Below, piece by piece: positions 40,721-50,219 of a DNA stretch of 64,000 nt. Both the position numbers and the translations under genes were made by a program. The stretch's first letter is position 1; each line of letters starts with the position of its first letter. This DNA comes from Acidobacteriaceae bacterium (lineage in GTDB: Bacteria; Acidobacteriota; Terriglobia; Terriglobales; Acidobacteriaceae), in NCBI GenBank assembly GCA_003139795.1, contig PLGM01000293.1, forward strand, positions 1 to 64,000, in the 5' to 3' direction. The notes under the pieces are model-generated. The model worked only from the letters and a program-made list of their open reading frames with translations. It was not told where the DNA came from and searched no databases.

Positions 40721-41968
40721 TTGGCCCGCAGAGTCGTCATCACCGGCCTGGGGCTGGTGTGCGGTGTGGGCAACACCGCCCCCGAGGTCTGGCGGCAACT
40801 CCTGGCCGGCGCCAGTGGCATGGGCCCCATTCAGGGCTTCGATACCACCGGCTTCCCGGTCACCTTCGCCGCCGAGGTCAAGAACTTTGACCCGCTCGAC
40901 TTCGTGGACAAAAAAGAGGCCCGCAAAATGGGCCGCTTCATTCATTTTGCTTTCGCCGCCACCCAGGAGGCCATCGCCCAGTCCGGCCTCGAAATCACCC
41001 CGGAGATTGCCGACCGGGTGGGCGTCTTTATCGGTTCCGGGATCGGCGGCTTTGAGATCATCGAGCGCGAGCACTCCAACCTGCTGGCTGGCGGCCCGCG
41101 CAAGATCTCGCCATTCTTTATTCCTGCGGTCATCGTGAACATGGCGGCTGGCAATATCAGCATCCGTTACGGCGCCAAGGGCCCCATCTCGGCCACTGCC
41201 ACGGCCTGCGCCACCTCGGCCAATTCCATTGGCGACTCGGTGCGCATGATCATGCACGGCGACGCCGAGGTGATGATCGCCGGCGGCGCGGAGGCCTCTG
41301 TCACGCCTTTGTCCGTGGGCGGTTTTGCCGCCATGCGCGCGCTCTCCACCCGCAACGACGACCCCACCCGCGCCAGCCGTCCCTTTGACAGGGACCGCGA
41401 CGGCTTCGTCATCGGCGAGGGCGCCGGGATCCTCATCCTTGAAGAACTGGAGTTCGCCAAAGCCCGCGGCGCAAAGATTCTCGCCGAGGTGATCGGCTAT
41501 GGCATGAGCGCCGATGCCTTTCACATGACCGGCATCGCCCCCGAGGGCCAGGGCGCCCAGCGCAGCATGAGGGCAGCCCTCAAGGACGCAGGCATCGCCC
41601 CGGAAGAGGTCGGCTACGTCAATGCCCACGCCACCGCCACTCCCGCCGGCGACGGCAACGAATCCCGCGCCATTGAGCTGGTTTTCGGCGAGCACGCCCT
41701 CAGCCACAAGCTCAAAATCAGCGGCACCAAGTCCATGACCGGCCACCTGCTCGGCGGCGCAGGCGGCCTCGAAGCCGGCATCTCCGTGCTGGCGCTGGTC
41801 CACCAGCAGCTTCCGCCCACCATCAATCTCGACAATCCCGACCCCAAATGCATCCTGGACTACGTGCCCAACAAGGCTATCCACCACAGCTTCGATGTGG
41901 CCCTCTCCAACTCCTTCGGCTTCGGCGGCATCAACGCCACCCTCATCATGCGCCGCTGGACCGAATAG
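40721..41968 (+). CDS. fabF: 3-oxoacyl-ACP synthase II
   Basis: RRVVITGLGLVCGVGN, TACATSANSIGD, VNAHATATPAGDGNE, GTKSMTGHLLGGAG, NSFGFGGINATLI. Confidence 0.97.
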   Translation: MARRVVITGLGLVCGVGNTAPEVWRQLLAGASGMGPIQGFDTTGFPVTFAAEVKNFDPLDFVDKKEARKMGRFIHFAFAATQEAIAQSGLEITPEIADRVGVFIGSGIGGFEIIEREHSNLLAGGPRKISPFFIPAVIVNMAAGNISIRYGAKGPISATATACATSANSIGDSVRMIMHGDAEVMIAGGAEASVTPLSVGGFAAMRALSTRNDDPTRASRPFDRDRDGFVIGEGAGILILEELEFAKARGAKILAEVIGYGMSADAFHMTGIAPEGQGAQRSMRAALKDAGIAPEEVGYVNAHATATPAGDGNESRAIELVFGEHALSHKLKISGTKSMTGHLLGGAGGLEAGISVLALVHQQLPPTINLDNPDPKCILDYVPNKAIHHSFDVALSNSFGFGGINATLIMRRWTE

Positions 41969-41995
41969 TCCCGGCAATCGCCCTCAAACAAAACA

Positions 41996-42021
41996 GCGCG
42001 AATCCCAAACGGGGCTCGCGC
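41996..42021 (+). terminator. Hairpin downstream of fabF
   Basis: GCGCGAaTCCC-AAAC-GGGGcTCGCGC stem-loop. The T-tract is weak. Confidence 0.5.
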
Positions 42022-42057
42022 CGTTCTGTCTTCTGCACTTTCTCAGCCACAAACTCA

Positions 42058-42090
42058 GGGTGCCCCAAATCTCGTCTTTGAGACCCGGAA
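42058..42090. repeat. Dispersed palindromic repeat copy 3
   Basis: GGGTGCCCCAAATCTCGTCTTTGAGACCCGGAA. Confidence 0.8.
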
Positions 42091-42133
42091 AACCGCAAAT
42101 CTCATTCCGCCCCGCGTACGCCAATCTGCGGCC

Positions 42134-42904
42134 TCAGCCCATCGCCGCCGCCCAGCCCACCCCGATCAGCACAAAAATCGCCCACCAGCCGAACACCGCG
42201 ATGTAGCCCGAGCTGCGCTTCACCTTTGCCACGATCGCCGTCCCCATCCCCAGCAAAACCAGCGTCCAGATGGTAATCACGTCCAGCGAACTCGCCAGCG
42301 AGTAGAGCGCCTTGTTGGTCTCCATCACAGGCAGAAACGCCGCCACATTCGTGGGCGCGAAGTTCTTGATGTTGAACGTCTCCGGCGTCGCCCCCGCAAA
42401 GATCACCACAGTCCCCAGCAGCGACTTGATCAATCCCGGCAGGCTGGCGTAGAACCACACCGAAAAAATGCTGCCGTAGCTGGCCTTGCCGCCAAAAACA
42501 AAGTTAATCGTGCCCCACAATCCAAGCGTCAGGAGCGCAACCCCTGCCAGAACGAAGAGGGGGCTGGCGATGAACGACCCCTCGACGGCGTACAACGTAA
42601 ACTTGTTGGCAGTTTCGCGCTGTTCCGCCGGTAGCTGCGCCATGCGGGCTTCCGCCTTCGGATCCATGCGGATCGTGTTGTCCACCACCGTGCCCCAGCC
42701 AATCTTCATCGTGATGGCCGCGAACAGAATGTAGGTGACCACCACAATCAGGACGAACGGCAGCCACCAGCTCTTGTTGCCCCGCTTGATGTCTTCAAAG
42801 GTCTTCGACGGCGCCGAAAACGTGTTCGTTACACGCTGCAGTTGCGACAGACCGGGGCCCCCGGGGGCTGGCTCGGCCACAGGTTGAACTTCCAGATCGC
42901 TCAT
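42134..42904 (-). CDS. Yip1-family membrane protein
   Basis: MSDLEVQPVAEPAPGG..., NTFSAPSKTFEDIKRGNKSWWLPFVLIVVVTYI, multiple TM segments. Confidence 0.75.
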   Translation of the reverse strand: MSDLEVQPVAEPAPGGPGLSQLQRVTNTFSAPSKTFEDIKRGNKSWWLPFVLIVVVTYILFAAITMKIGWGTVVDNTIRMDPKAEARMAQLPAEQRETANKFTLYAVEGSFIASPLFVLAGVALLTLGLWGTINFVFGGKASYGSIFSVWFYASLPGLIKSLLGTVVIFAGATPETFNIKNFAPTNVAAFLPVMETNKALYSLASSLDVITIWTLVLLGMGTAIVAKVKRSSGYIAVFGWWAIFVLIGVGWAAAMG

Positions 42905-43137
42905 GATTCCGCCTCTCCCATGCCACTTCACCTTGATGCGCATCCCCCACGCAGGTTCGCCGTGCCTGGGCGCCCGCGGTTGCATTTTCCTCTTGAAAGG
43001 CCGCGGCGCACTGGCTTGTTCCCGGCAACTCAGGAAAAGAAATGCGTTTGCCCGCGATTGTACCCTTGAATTGCGGAAAAGACGAAATCAATTTGCGTTT
43101 CCCGTCGCCGCGCCCCGTGCCGCCAGCAATGGCGTTC

Positions 43138-44568
43138 CTACCGCCCCAGCGAAGCCATCTCGCCAGTCGCGCCGGCCTTGCTCTGCCTAGCCTTGCCCGG
43201 CCCGCTCCCGGCCTGTCCCGGCTTCCGCTGCCCAGCCTTGCCCACCGGCTTCGCCGGCACATAGCTCTTATAGACCGTAATGTGGAAGCAGGCCTGTTGG
43301 AACTCTTCCTCCACGTCGATCTTGCCGGCGTTTTGCAAGGGCAGCAGCCAGCTCCGCATCCAGCCAATCTCCTGCCGGCTCATCCAGTTCTTGGCAATGT
43401 CTATGGTCGCCCCGGTCAGATGCGGGCTCACGATGTCTCCTTCCGCCGCTGCCGCATTCCCATTCGTCTCCATCAGCCGCTTCTGGTACTCCACTGTCCG
43501 CACCGCCGAGCTCACCTCCAGCGGCCGGTGAAACTGCGCTTCATGAACCCGCGCCAGATCGGCAAGAAAGCGCGCCGTCCACGGCCGGCAATAACGGTGG
43601 TGCTCGGGCAGGTTCTCATTCACGCCCAGCGCCGCCGAAGCCGGCACCGGCACAAGAAACTTCCGCGCGATCCGGTCCGCCAGATCCTCTTCGTCCTCGA
43701 TCCGTTCCAGATTGTCTGCCTCCGACCTTTCGTTTTGCCGCTCCAGCGACCCGTACGACCCCTTGAGCGGCGGCGGCATCGCAGTCCGCGTCCTGTTGAG
43801 CGAGGCAGCCTTAGTCACAGCCCGCCGGCGAGGCGCCTTTGACTCCTGGGCAGGAATCTCGGACTCACTGGAGGCAATTTCCGGCTCCCTGACGGGAATC
43901 TTCGCCTCTGTCGCCGGAACCCTTGCCGCGCTGGCGGGAATCCTGGCCGCTCCAGCAGGGGTCTTGGCGGCTCCGGCAGGTTTCTTTGCCTCCTTGGCGG
44001 GAACCTCCGCCTCTATTGTTGGATTCCTTGCCTCTCCTGCGGGAATCTTCGCCTCCCCGGCGGGAATCTTCGCCTCTCTGGTCGGATTCCTAGTCTCCCC
44101 GGCAGAAATCTTCGCCTCCCCGGCGGGGATCTTCGCCTGTCTGGTCGGATTCCTTGTCTCCCCGGCAGGAATCTTCGCATCTCTGGTTGGAGTCTTTGTC
44201 TCCCCTGCGGGAGTCTTCGGCGCACTGGCCTGATGGGATCGCGAACGCTCCTTCAATCGCGCCGTGTTCGTTCTCCCGCCCGTCTCGCGCTTCCGCGCGC
44301 CGGATTGCCCCGTCCCGCGCCCAACCGCGCCATTGGCCGGGCTGCCAACCGTCCGTCCAGCCCGATGCCCTGCCGCATGGACAACTGAGTGCGCAGTCGT
44401 ACGCCCAGCCGAACGGGGCGTCATGTGTTGTGTTTTTTTCCTGGCGCCGTGGGTTGTCTGCGCGACCGGGGCGGTCCTGTTGGTCTGGGCCAGCGAAGCC
44501 GGCGAACTGCCGGCCGTCGTCACAAAGACCACTGCCAGCACAAGAACCATGGTTGAGGTTCGGCGCAT
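43138..44568 (-). CDS. Secreted DUF5715-like protein with heptapeptide repeat linker
   Basis: Signal peptide MRRTSTMVLVLAVVFVTTAG, about 18 heptapeptides (AKIPAGE type), then SSAVRTVEYQKRLMETNGNAAAAEGDIVSPHLTGATIDIAK resembling M15/VanY-like folds. Confidence 0.72.
   Translation of the reverse strand: MRRTSTMVLVLAVVFVTTAGSSPASLAQTNRTAPVAQTTHGARKKTQHMTPRSAGRTTAHSVVHAAGHRAGRTVGSPANGAVGRGTGQSGARKRETGGRTNTARLKERSRSHQASAPKTPAGETKTPTRDAKIPAGETRNPTRQAKIPAGEAKISAGETRNPTREAKIPAGEAKIPAGEARNPTIEAEVPAKEAKKPAGAAKTPAGAARIPASAARVPATEAKIPVREPEIASSESEIPAQESKAPRRRAVTKAASLNRTRTAMPPPLKGSYGSLERQNERSEADNLERIEDEEDLADRIARKFLVPVPASAALGVNENLPEHHRYCRPWTARFLADLARVHEAQFHRPLEVSSAVRTVEYQKRLMETNGNAAAAEGDIVSPHLTGATIDIAKNWMSRQEIGWMRSWLLPLQNAGKIDVEEEFQQACFHITVYKSYVPAKPVGKAGQRKPGQAGSGPGKARQSKAGATGEMASLGR
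43839..44223 (-). repeat. 21-bp (7-aa) tandem repeat, about 18 units
   Basis: AKIPAGE/TRNPTRE/AKTPAGA-type units read directly from the translation. Confidence 0.9.
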
Positions 44569-44724
44569 GAGAAGGTATGCGGAGAATCCAGAGCATCTCC
44601 AGTGTAGGCTCATCCGCCCCCAGTTCCGAGTGCCTTCAAAGGTGCGCCTGCGTCCGATAATTGGATCCTGCGAGGATGAAGGGCTTGATCGTGGAGGATT
44701 GGACGGACTAGGCTATTTTGGGCC

Positions 44725-44758
44725 GAGTGCCCCTGGTCTCGCCTTTGAGACCTGGGAA
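44725..44758. repeat. Dispersed palindromic repeat copy 4
   Basis: GAGTGCCCCTGGTCTCGCCTTTGAGACCTGGGAA. Confidence 0.78.
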
Positions 44759-44770
44759 GCCTCCAACCTC

Positions 44771-44841
44771 ACTGCAACAGCGTCGGCTCCTCGTCCTTGC
44801 CGTTGATTTCCTCCGGCGGAATGATCACCGCCGCGGCAACC
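44771..44841 (-). repeat. Direct duplicate of the gyrA 3' end (repeat A)
   Basis: 69/71 identical by eye to 45469-45539. Encodes the tail [22 protein letters not shown]-stop. Confidence 0.93.
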
Positions 44842-45295
44842 GCGTCGCCTGCTCAACGGCTCGTAACTTCTTCACATCGAGAAGATCCTGGTCGCGTCCG
44901 CTGGCGAGTTTGTTACGGATCAAATCGTCCCTCGATATAACCAGCGCTGGAGTATGTTCGTCGATGAACCCTTCCAGGCGGTGCTCCCAAGCAGTATCAA
45001 AGGCCAGCCCTGAAATCTGCTGCAGAATATCGATGCGATTCGGCGTTTGGCCCATTTGAAAGACCGTGCCGTCCATAAAATCCTGCGGCGTCATTCCAGC
45101 TATCGGTGCGCCGAATTCAGCGAGCGCATCAAAGACCGCCTTTGCGTTCTCCGGGTCTGTGCGAATCCAGAGGTCGATATCCTTCGTGGTGCGCGGTTCC
45201 AAGTGCACACCGAAGGCGAAACCTCCAACAACCAGGTACTTAACTTTGTGGGCGTCGAATGCGCGCAGAATGTCTTGAAAGTCCTTGCTCATCAT
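44825..45295 (-). CDS. Nucleotidyltransferase (DUF6036-like)
   Basis: MSKDFQDILRAFDAHKVKYLVVGGFAFGVHLEPRTTKDIDLWIRTD (GG...PRxTxDxDLW), ISRDDLIRNKLASGRDQDLLDVKKL. Its stop codon lies inside the gyrA-tail duplicate. Confidence 0.82.
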   Translation of the reverse strand: MMSKDFQDILRAFDAHKVKYLVVGGFAFGVHLEPRTTKDIDLWIRTDPENAKAVFDALAEFGAPIAGMTPQDFMDGTVFQMGQTPNRIDILQQISGLAFDTAWEHRLEGFIDEHTPALVISRDDLIRNKLASGRDQDLLDVKKLRAVEQATRLPRR

Positions 45296-45455
45296 GGGCC
45301 GGCACTCCTTTGAATGCGGCTGCAAAGGCGTAAGCTTCTTGGCTCAATTCTGAAACGGCAATCAAACGAGCGCCGATTGACTGGCTCTGCCAATAACGAT
45401 ACGTCTCGGCTTGCTGCTCATCAGGATCAGTTACGCGGCGAAGGGTCTTGTCCAT
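45240..45455 (-). CDS. Small partner protein of the nucleotidyltransferase
   Basis: MDKTLRRVTDPDEQQAETYRYWQSQSIGARLIAVSELSQEAYAFAAAFKG.... GGAG follows the gyrA stop directly. Overlaps the nucleotidyltransferase start. Confidence 0.68.
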   Translation of the reverse strand: MDKTLRRVTDPDEQQAETYRYWQSQSIGARLIAVSELSQEAYAFAAAFKGVPAHDEQGLSRHSARIRRPQS

Positions 45456-45466
45456 ATGATGCTCCA

Positions 45467-48049
45467 CTACTGCAACAGCGTCGGCTCGTCGTCCTTGCCG
45501 TTGATTTCCTCCGGCGGAATGATCACCGCCGCGGCCACCTTGTCTTCCGGCTCCAGGTTCAACAGCCGAACCCCCTGCGTAGCCCGTCCCGCCGCGCGAA
45601 TGGTCTTCGTGTCGATGCGGATGATCTTGCCGAACTGGCTGATCACCATCAGCTCCGACGTATCGTCGACCAGTTGAATCGTGTTCACGCGCCCAATCCG
45701 CGGCGTCACGTTCATGTTCTTCACGCCCTTGCCGCCACGGGTCTGCAACCGGTACTCCTCTACGTCGGTGCGCTTGCCAAACCCGTTTTCGGTCACCGCC
45801 AGAATCCTGTAGTCGCCCGGCTCATGCTCCTTGGGCGTAATCGCCACGCCCACCACAAAGTCATTCTTGGCCAGGTCGATGCCGCGCACCCCGTAGGCCG
45901 GCCGGCCCATCGACCGCACATCGTTCTCGTCGAAACGGATGGCCATGCCCAGATGCGTGGCCAGGAAGACGATCTGCGACCCGTCGGTAATGCGCGCCTT
46001 TACCAGCTCATCGTCCGTGTCGATCCCGATGGCGATGATGCCGCGCGCCATCACGTTCGAGAAGTCCTTCAGCGGCGTCTTCTTCACCGTCCCCTTTTGC
46101 GTGGCGAAGAAGATGAACTTGCCTTCTTCTTCGAGATCCCGCACCGGCAGAATGGCGCGCACATTCTCGCCCGGCTGCAAGTCCAGCAGGCTCTGCATCG
46201 ATTTGCCCTTGCCCGCCGCGCCTACGTCCGGGATCTCATACACCTTCAACCAATACACGCGCCCGGTGTTGGTAAAGCACAGCAGAAACGCGTGCGTCGA
46301 ATTCACAATCAATTGCGCAACGAAATCCTCTTCGCGCGTCTTCATGCCCATGCGTCCCTGCCCGCCGCGCCGCTGCTGGCGATAGATCGAGATCGGCGTC
46401 CGCTTCAGGTAGCCCTGGTGGCTCACCGTCACTGCTACCTGCTCGTCGGCAATCAGGTCCTCAAGCTGCAACTCGGCGCTCTCGTCGATGATCTGCGTTC
46501 GCCGCGCGTCGCCATACTTGTCCCTGACCTCTTCGAGCTCCTTCACAATCACCGCGCGCAGCTTCGACTCGCTGGCCAGAATCGATTCGTACTCGGCGAT
46601 CCGCTCGCGCACCTGCTTCAGCTCGTTCAGCAGCTCGTCGATCGAAAGTTGCGTGAGCCGGTAGAGTTGCAACTCCAGAATCGCGTCGATCTGCCTGAGC
46701 GTCAGGCCGCGCTCCTCGTGCGTCAGGCGCTCACGGTCCAGCGTAACCACAATCTCCGTGCCCTTGCCCCATGCATACAGGTTCTCGCGAGCCTCCGCGC
46801 GCGAACTTGAAGCGCGAATGATGCGGATCACCGTATCGAGATTGTCGAGCGCGATCTTGTAGCCTTCCAGAATGTGCTCGCGCTCGCGAGCCTTCTTGAG
46901 CAGGAACACCGTCCGCCGCTGCACGACATCGATGCGGTGATTGATGAAGCAGCGAATGGCCTCGTCGAGACCCAGCTCCCGCGGCTGCCCGTTCAGCACC
47001 GCCAGGAAGATCATCGAGAAACTCTCCTGCATCTGCGTGTGCTTGTAGAGCTGGTTCAGCACAATCTCAGGCTGCGAGCCGCGCTTCAGCTCGATCACGA
47101 TGCGCATGCCGTCGCGGTCGCTCTCGTCGCGCACGTCGCTGATGTCGTCCACGATCTTGTCGTTCACCAGCTCGGCGATGCGCTCGATCAGCTTGGACTT
47201 GTTCACCTGGTACGGAATCTCGGTGACGATGATGGCCTGCTTTTCCTTGGTCAGGTTCTCCGTCGCCACCTTGGCCCGCATCATGAACCGCCCGCGTCCG
47301 GTCTTGTACGCCTGCGGAATACCGGACTTCCCGTAAAGGAAACCGCCGGTCGGGAAGTCCGGCCCCTGCACGTGCTTCAACACCTCGGCCAGCCCCGCGC
47401 TGGGGTTCTTCACCAACTCGATGGCGGCATTGACCACCTCGGTCAAGTTGTGCGGCGGAATGTTAGTCGCCATGCCGACCGCGATGCCGCTGGAGCCATT
47501 AACAATGAGATTCGGTATCCGCGTAGGCAGAACCACCGGCTCAAACGTGGACTCGTCGTAGTTCGGCGTAAAGTCCACCGTCTCCATCTCGATGTCGGCC
47601 ATCATCTCGCCGGCAATGCGCGCCATGCGGCACTCGGTATAGCGCATCGCCGCCGGCGGATCGCCGTCCACCGAGCCGAAGTTTCCCTGTCCGTCCACCA
47701 GCGTATAGCGCAGCGTAAACGGCTGCGCCATGCGCACCAGCGTGTCGTAGATGGCCGAGTCGCCGTGGGGATGGTAGACGCCCATCGCCTGGCCCACCAC
47801 CTTGGCGCATTTGGCGTATTTCTTGTTGTACTCCAGGCCCATCTCGCTCAGCGTGTAGAGCACCCGCCTATGCACCGGCTTCAGCCCGTCCAGCGCGCTC
47901 GGCAGCGCCCGGCCGATGATCACCGACATCGAGTAGTCGAGATACGAGCGCCGCATCTCCTCTTCGATGTTGATGGGAATAAGGTTCGTGCCGCTGCCTG
48001 GCGGCGTGCCGCCTTCAAGGGGAAGCTGGGGGTTTTGATCGTCTGGCAT
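45467..48049 (-). CDS. gyrA: DNA gyrase subunit A
   Basis: [55 protein letters not shown], GyrA box-like [11 protein letters not shown]. Confidence 0.97.
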   Translation of the reverse strand: MPDDQNPQLPLEGGTPPGSGTNLIPINIEEEMRRSYLDYSMSVIIGRALPSALDGLKPVHRRVLYTLSEMGLEYNKKYAKCAKVVGQAMGVYHPHGDSAIYDTLVRMAQPFTLRYTLVDGQGNFGSVDGDPPAAMRYTECRMARIAGEMMADIEMETVDFTPNYDESTFEPVVLPTRIPNLIVNGSSGIAVGMATNIPPHNLTEVVNAAIELVKNPSAGLAEVLKHVQGPDFPTGGFLYGKSGIPQAYKTGRGRFMMRAKVATENLTKEKQAIIVTEIPYQVNKSKLIERIAELVNDKIVDDISDVRDESDRDGMRIVIELKRGSQPEIVLNQLYKHTQMQESFSMIFLAVLNGQPRELGLDEAIRCFINHRIDVVQRRTVFLLKKAREREHILEGYKIALDNLDTVIRIIRASSSRAEARENLYAWGKGTEIVVTLDRERLTHEERGLTLRQIDAILELQLYRLTQLSIDELLNELKQVRERIAEYESILASESKLRAVIVKELEEVRDKYGDARRTQIIDESAELQLEDLIADEQVAVTVSHQGYLKRTPISIYRQQRRGGQGRMGMKTREEDFVAQLIVNSTHAFLLCFTNTGRVYWLKVYEIPDVGAAGKGKSMQSLLDLQPGENVRAILPVRDLEEEGKFIFFATQKGTVKKTPLKDFSNVMARGIIAIGIDTDDELVKARITDGSQIVFLATHLGMAIRFDENDVRSMGRPAYGVRGIDLAKNDFVVGVAITPKEHEPGDYRILAVTENGFGKRTDVEEYRLQTRGGKGVKNMNVTPRIGRVNTIQLVDDTSELMVISQFGKIIRIDTKTIRAAGRATQGVRLLNLEPEDKVAAAVIIPPEEINGKDDEPTLLQ

Positions 48050-48236
48050 AGGGTCTTTTCTTGGCCCGCCGGAGGGCGGCAGAGAGGGTCCGGTGAAAGC
48101 GGGGCCGGGTCCGCGGGCTTCGCTTTTATTTTACCCGTTCAATGCCGGTTTCAGCAAGGCCAAACGAAACAAATAAGTCCTTATATTGCTTGAATTTATA
48201 CACTATCTTCGGCGCCCCATCCAGCGCTTTCGTTCC

Positions 48237-48608
48237 TCACGCCGCGCGGCGCGTCCAAGCCCTCGACTTGCCCGCGGCCCTGGCCTTCTTTTTGGCACTC
48301 TTTTTGGCCTTGGTTTCACCCTTGTCCCGGCCCGCATTCTCACCCAATTCAGCCAGAATCACCGGCGGCTGGCCGGGGAAGGTCACTTTGAGCCGGAGGG
48401 TGCCGCCTTTGCGCTCGACATATTGGCGCAGGATCGTCAGGTAAAGGTCCGTGCGCTTTTCAGCACGTCGAATCGTCTCCTTGCTCACCTTGAGCTTCCT
48501 CGAGAGACTTGCACGAGTCCGCTTGCGTGCCCTGGCCAGCTTCTGCCGGGTTTGCTCATCTGCAAGTGACTCAGGAATGCCCTGCTGATCCCTTTGATCT
48601 TCGGTCAT
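48237..48608 (-). CDS. XRE-like HTH protein, possible orphan antitoxin
   Basis: ARARKRTRASLSRKLKVSKETIRRAEKRTDLYLTILRQYVERKGGTLRLKVTFPG. Confidence 0.68.
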   Translation of the reverse strand: MTEDQRDQQGIPESLADEQTRQKLARARKRTRASLSRKLKVSKETIRRAEKRTDLYLTILRQYVERKGGTLRLKVTFPGQPPVILAELGENAGRDKGETKAKKSAKKKARAAGKSRAWTRRAA

Positions 48609-48689
48609 TCAGCCCTCCCACAGACTTCAAAGCCGGACGGTACTTCCTCGTTGCCCGACAAGCTCCTTATCGGCCAGGCCGCCCAACTC

Positions 48690-50015
48690 CTACAGCAGCC
48701 CCGGCAAGCTCACCACACAGAACACTGCTTGCAGCACCAGGATCGCCCCCGCCGCGCCCAGCGCCAGCCGTCCCCTCGGCCCCTCGTACGCGTCCGCAAA
48801 CACCCCGCCCACAAACGTCAGCAGAAACGGCAGCGCCCACAGCCACGGGCTCCCCGGAACCCCCGTCATCACCAGCACCATCAGCACCAATGTGTAAAGC
48901 AGCGGAACTGTGTTGCCGAAGTACCGCGACTTCTTCAGCCCCGCATACAGCACCAGGGCCGCAGCCGCGGCCACCGTGATCCCCGCATTGGCCATCGTCG
49001 AAAAGAACCGCCTCGCCGGGTCCAGTGAAACCCACAGGAACCCCGCCGCCGAGCGGAAAACATAGCTGAACGCATCCGGCGAAAACCCGTAGCAGGCGAA
49101 CACCAGCACCAGCGCCCCGGCCACGGCCGCCAGCACCACCGGCAGCACTTGGGCTCGGCGCCCCTCGGCCACCCACAGCATCGCCGCCAGCCCCAGCAGC
49201 GCCACCACCGGCAGCGCCGCAATATGTGCCGCCGCCGCCGCCCCAAAGGCTGCTGTCAGCAGCACCGTCCGCAGCCGCCACTGCCGCCGTGGTCCCTGCA
49301 TCGCGTGCGCCACGCCGATGCAGCAGTACACGCCCCCATACACCCCCAGGCCGGCGAGCACCTCCGCATTCGGCGCCACGCATGCCCTGAGCATCGCAGG
49401 AGAAAAGCAATAGAGTCCCAGCGCCGTATAGCCCCCCAGGTTGCCGTAAAGCCGCCGCGTCACCCACCACAACCCGCCGCCCAGCACGCACCCCGCCAGC
49501 AAAAACGGCAGCCTTAACAGCAGCAGCACGTGCGTAAGCTGGTGCCGCAGCTCCCATGTACTCAACTCCGACGCCCTGGTCTCGCCACCGGCCTCCCACC
49601 CCACGGACGAATCCGCCGCGGCGGACGTGGGGACCCCGGCCTCCCACCCCCCGGACGAAGACCTGTCCGTGGGGACCCCGGCCTGCTGAAACACGCGATC
49701 CTCCGGCTTGCGAAACAGGTCCAGACCCCGTTCCGCCCAGAGGTTCAGCGTCAGCGGCAGCCCCGCCAGCCGGTATCCCAGTATCCCATCGTGAATATTC
49801 CCGCAGGTAGTGTAGTAGCCGGTCAGCGCCGAAGGCCGCTCCCACGTCTCGCGCCCGCACCGTGCATATTGATAATCGCGATCGGTCAGCGTCTGGTGAC
49901 CCGTAAGCCACAGCCCCTGGACGAAAAAAAGCGCCAGCAGCCCCGCCGCCATGCGCTGGGGAAGATTGAACCGAAAGCGGCGAATCATGCCAAACCGGAG
50001 TGTCATCACGTTCAA
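48690..50015 (-). CDS. Multi-TM membrane protein, GT39-like organisation
   Basis: LTDRDYQYARCGRETWERPSAL...many TM segments. Contains a repeat-derived hydrophilic insert. Confidence 0.62.
   Translation of the reverse strand: MNVMTLRFGMIRRFRFNLPQRMAAGLLALFFVQGLWLTGHQTLTDRDYQYARCGRETWERPSALTGYYTTCGNIHDGILGYRLAGLPLTLNLWAERGLDLFRKPEDRVFQQAGVPTDRSSSGGWEAGVPTSAAADSSVGWEAGGETRASELSTWELRHQLTHVLLLLRLPFLLAGCVLGGGLWWVTRRLYGNLGGYTALGLYCFSPAMLRACVAPNAEVLAGLGVYGGVYCCIGVAHAMQGPRRQWRLRTVLLTAAFGAAAAAHIAALPVVALLGLAAMLWVAEGRRAQVLPVVLAAVAGALVLVFACYGFSPDAFSYVFRSAAGFLWVSLDPARRFFSTMANAGITVAAAAALVLYAGLKKSRYFGNTVPLLYTLVLMVLVMTGVPGSPWLWALPFLLTFVGGVFADAYEGPRGRLALGAAGAILVLQAVFCVVSLPGLL
49590..49679. repeat. Imperfect direct repeat (48 bp + 42 bp) inside the membrane protein gene
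   Basis: GGCCTCCCACCCCACGGACGAATCCGCCGCGGCGGACGTGGGGACCCC then GGCCTCCCACCCCCCGGACGAAGACCTGTCCGTGGGGACCCC. Confidence 0.88.
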
Positions 50016-50219
50016 ACGAGTCGATTCCAGTCTAAACGCCCCTGCAGCTTTTCATCTCGACCCCTCCGCGATAGAAATCTGTGCCCCAGGTCTTGTCCGC
50101 CGTGGCGGAGAGGCCTGTGATTTCGCCCTGTCGCCGTCCCGAACGTTCCATTGTCCCAAAAGCATCGGGACCTGCCGGCAGGGCAGGTCCCGATGGTGAA
50201 TCGCCGAGCTGAGATGAAT

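Noticed and set aside
40295-41977. 560-aa minus ORF
   Set aside because: Antisense to acpP and fabF, no motifs.
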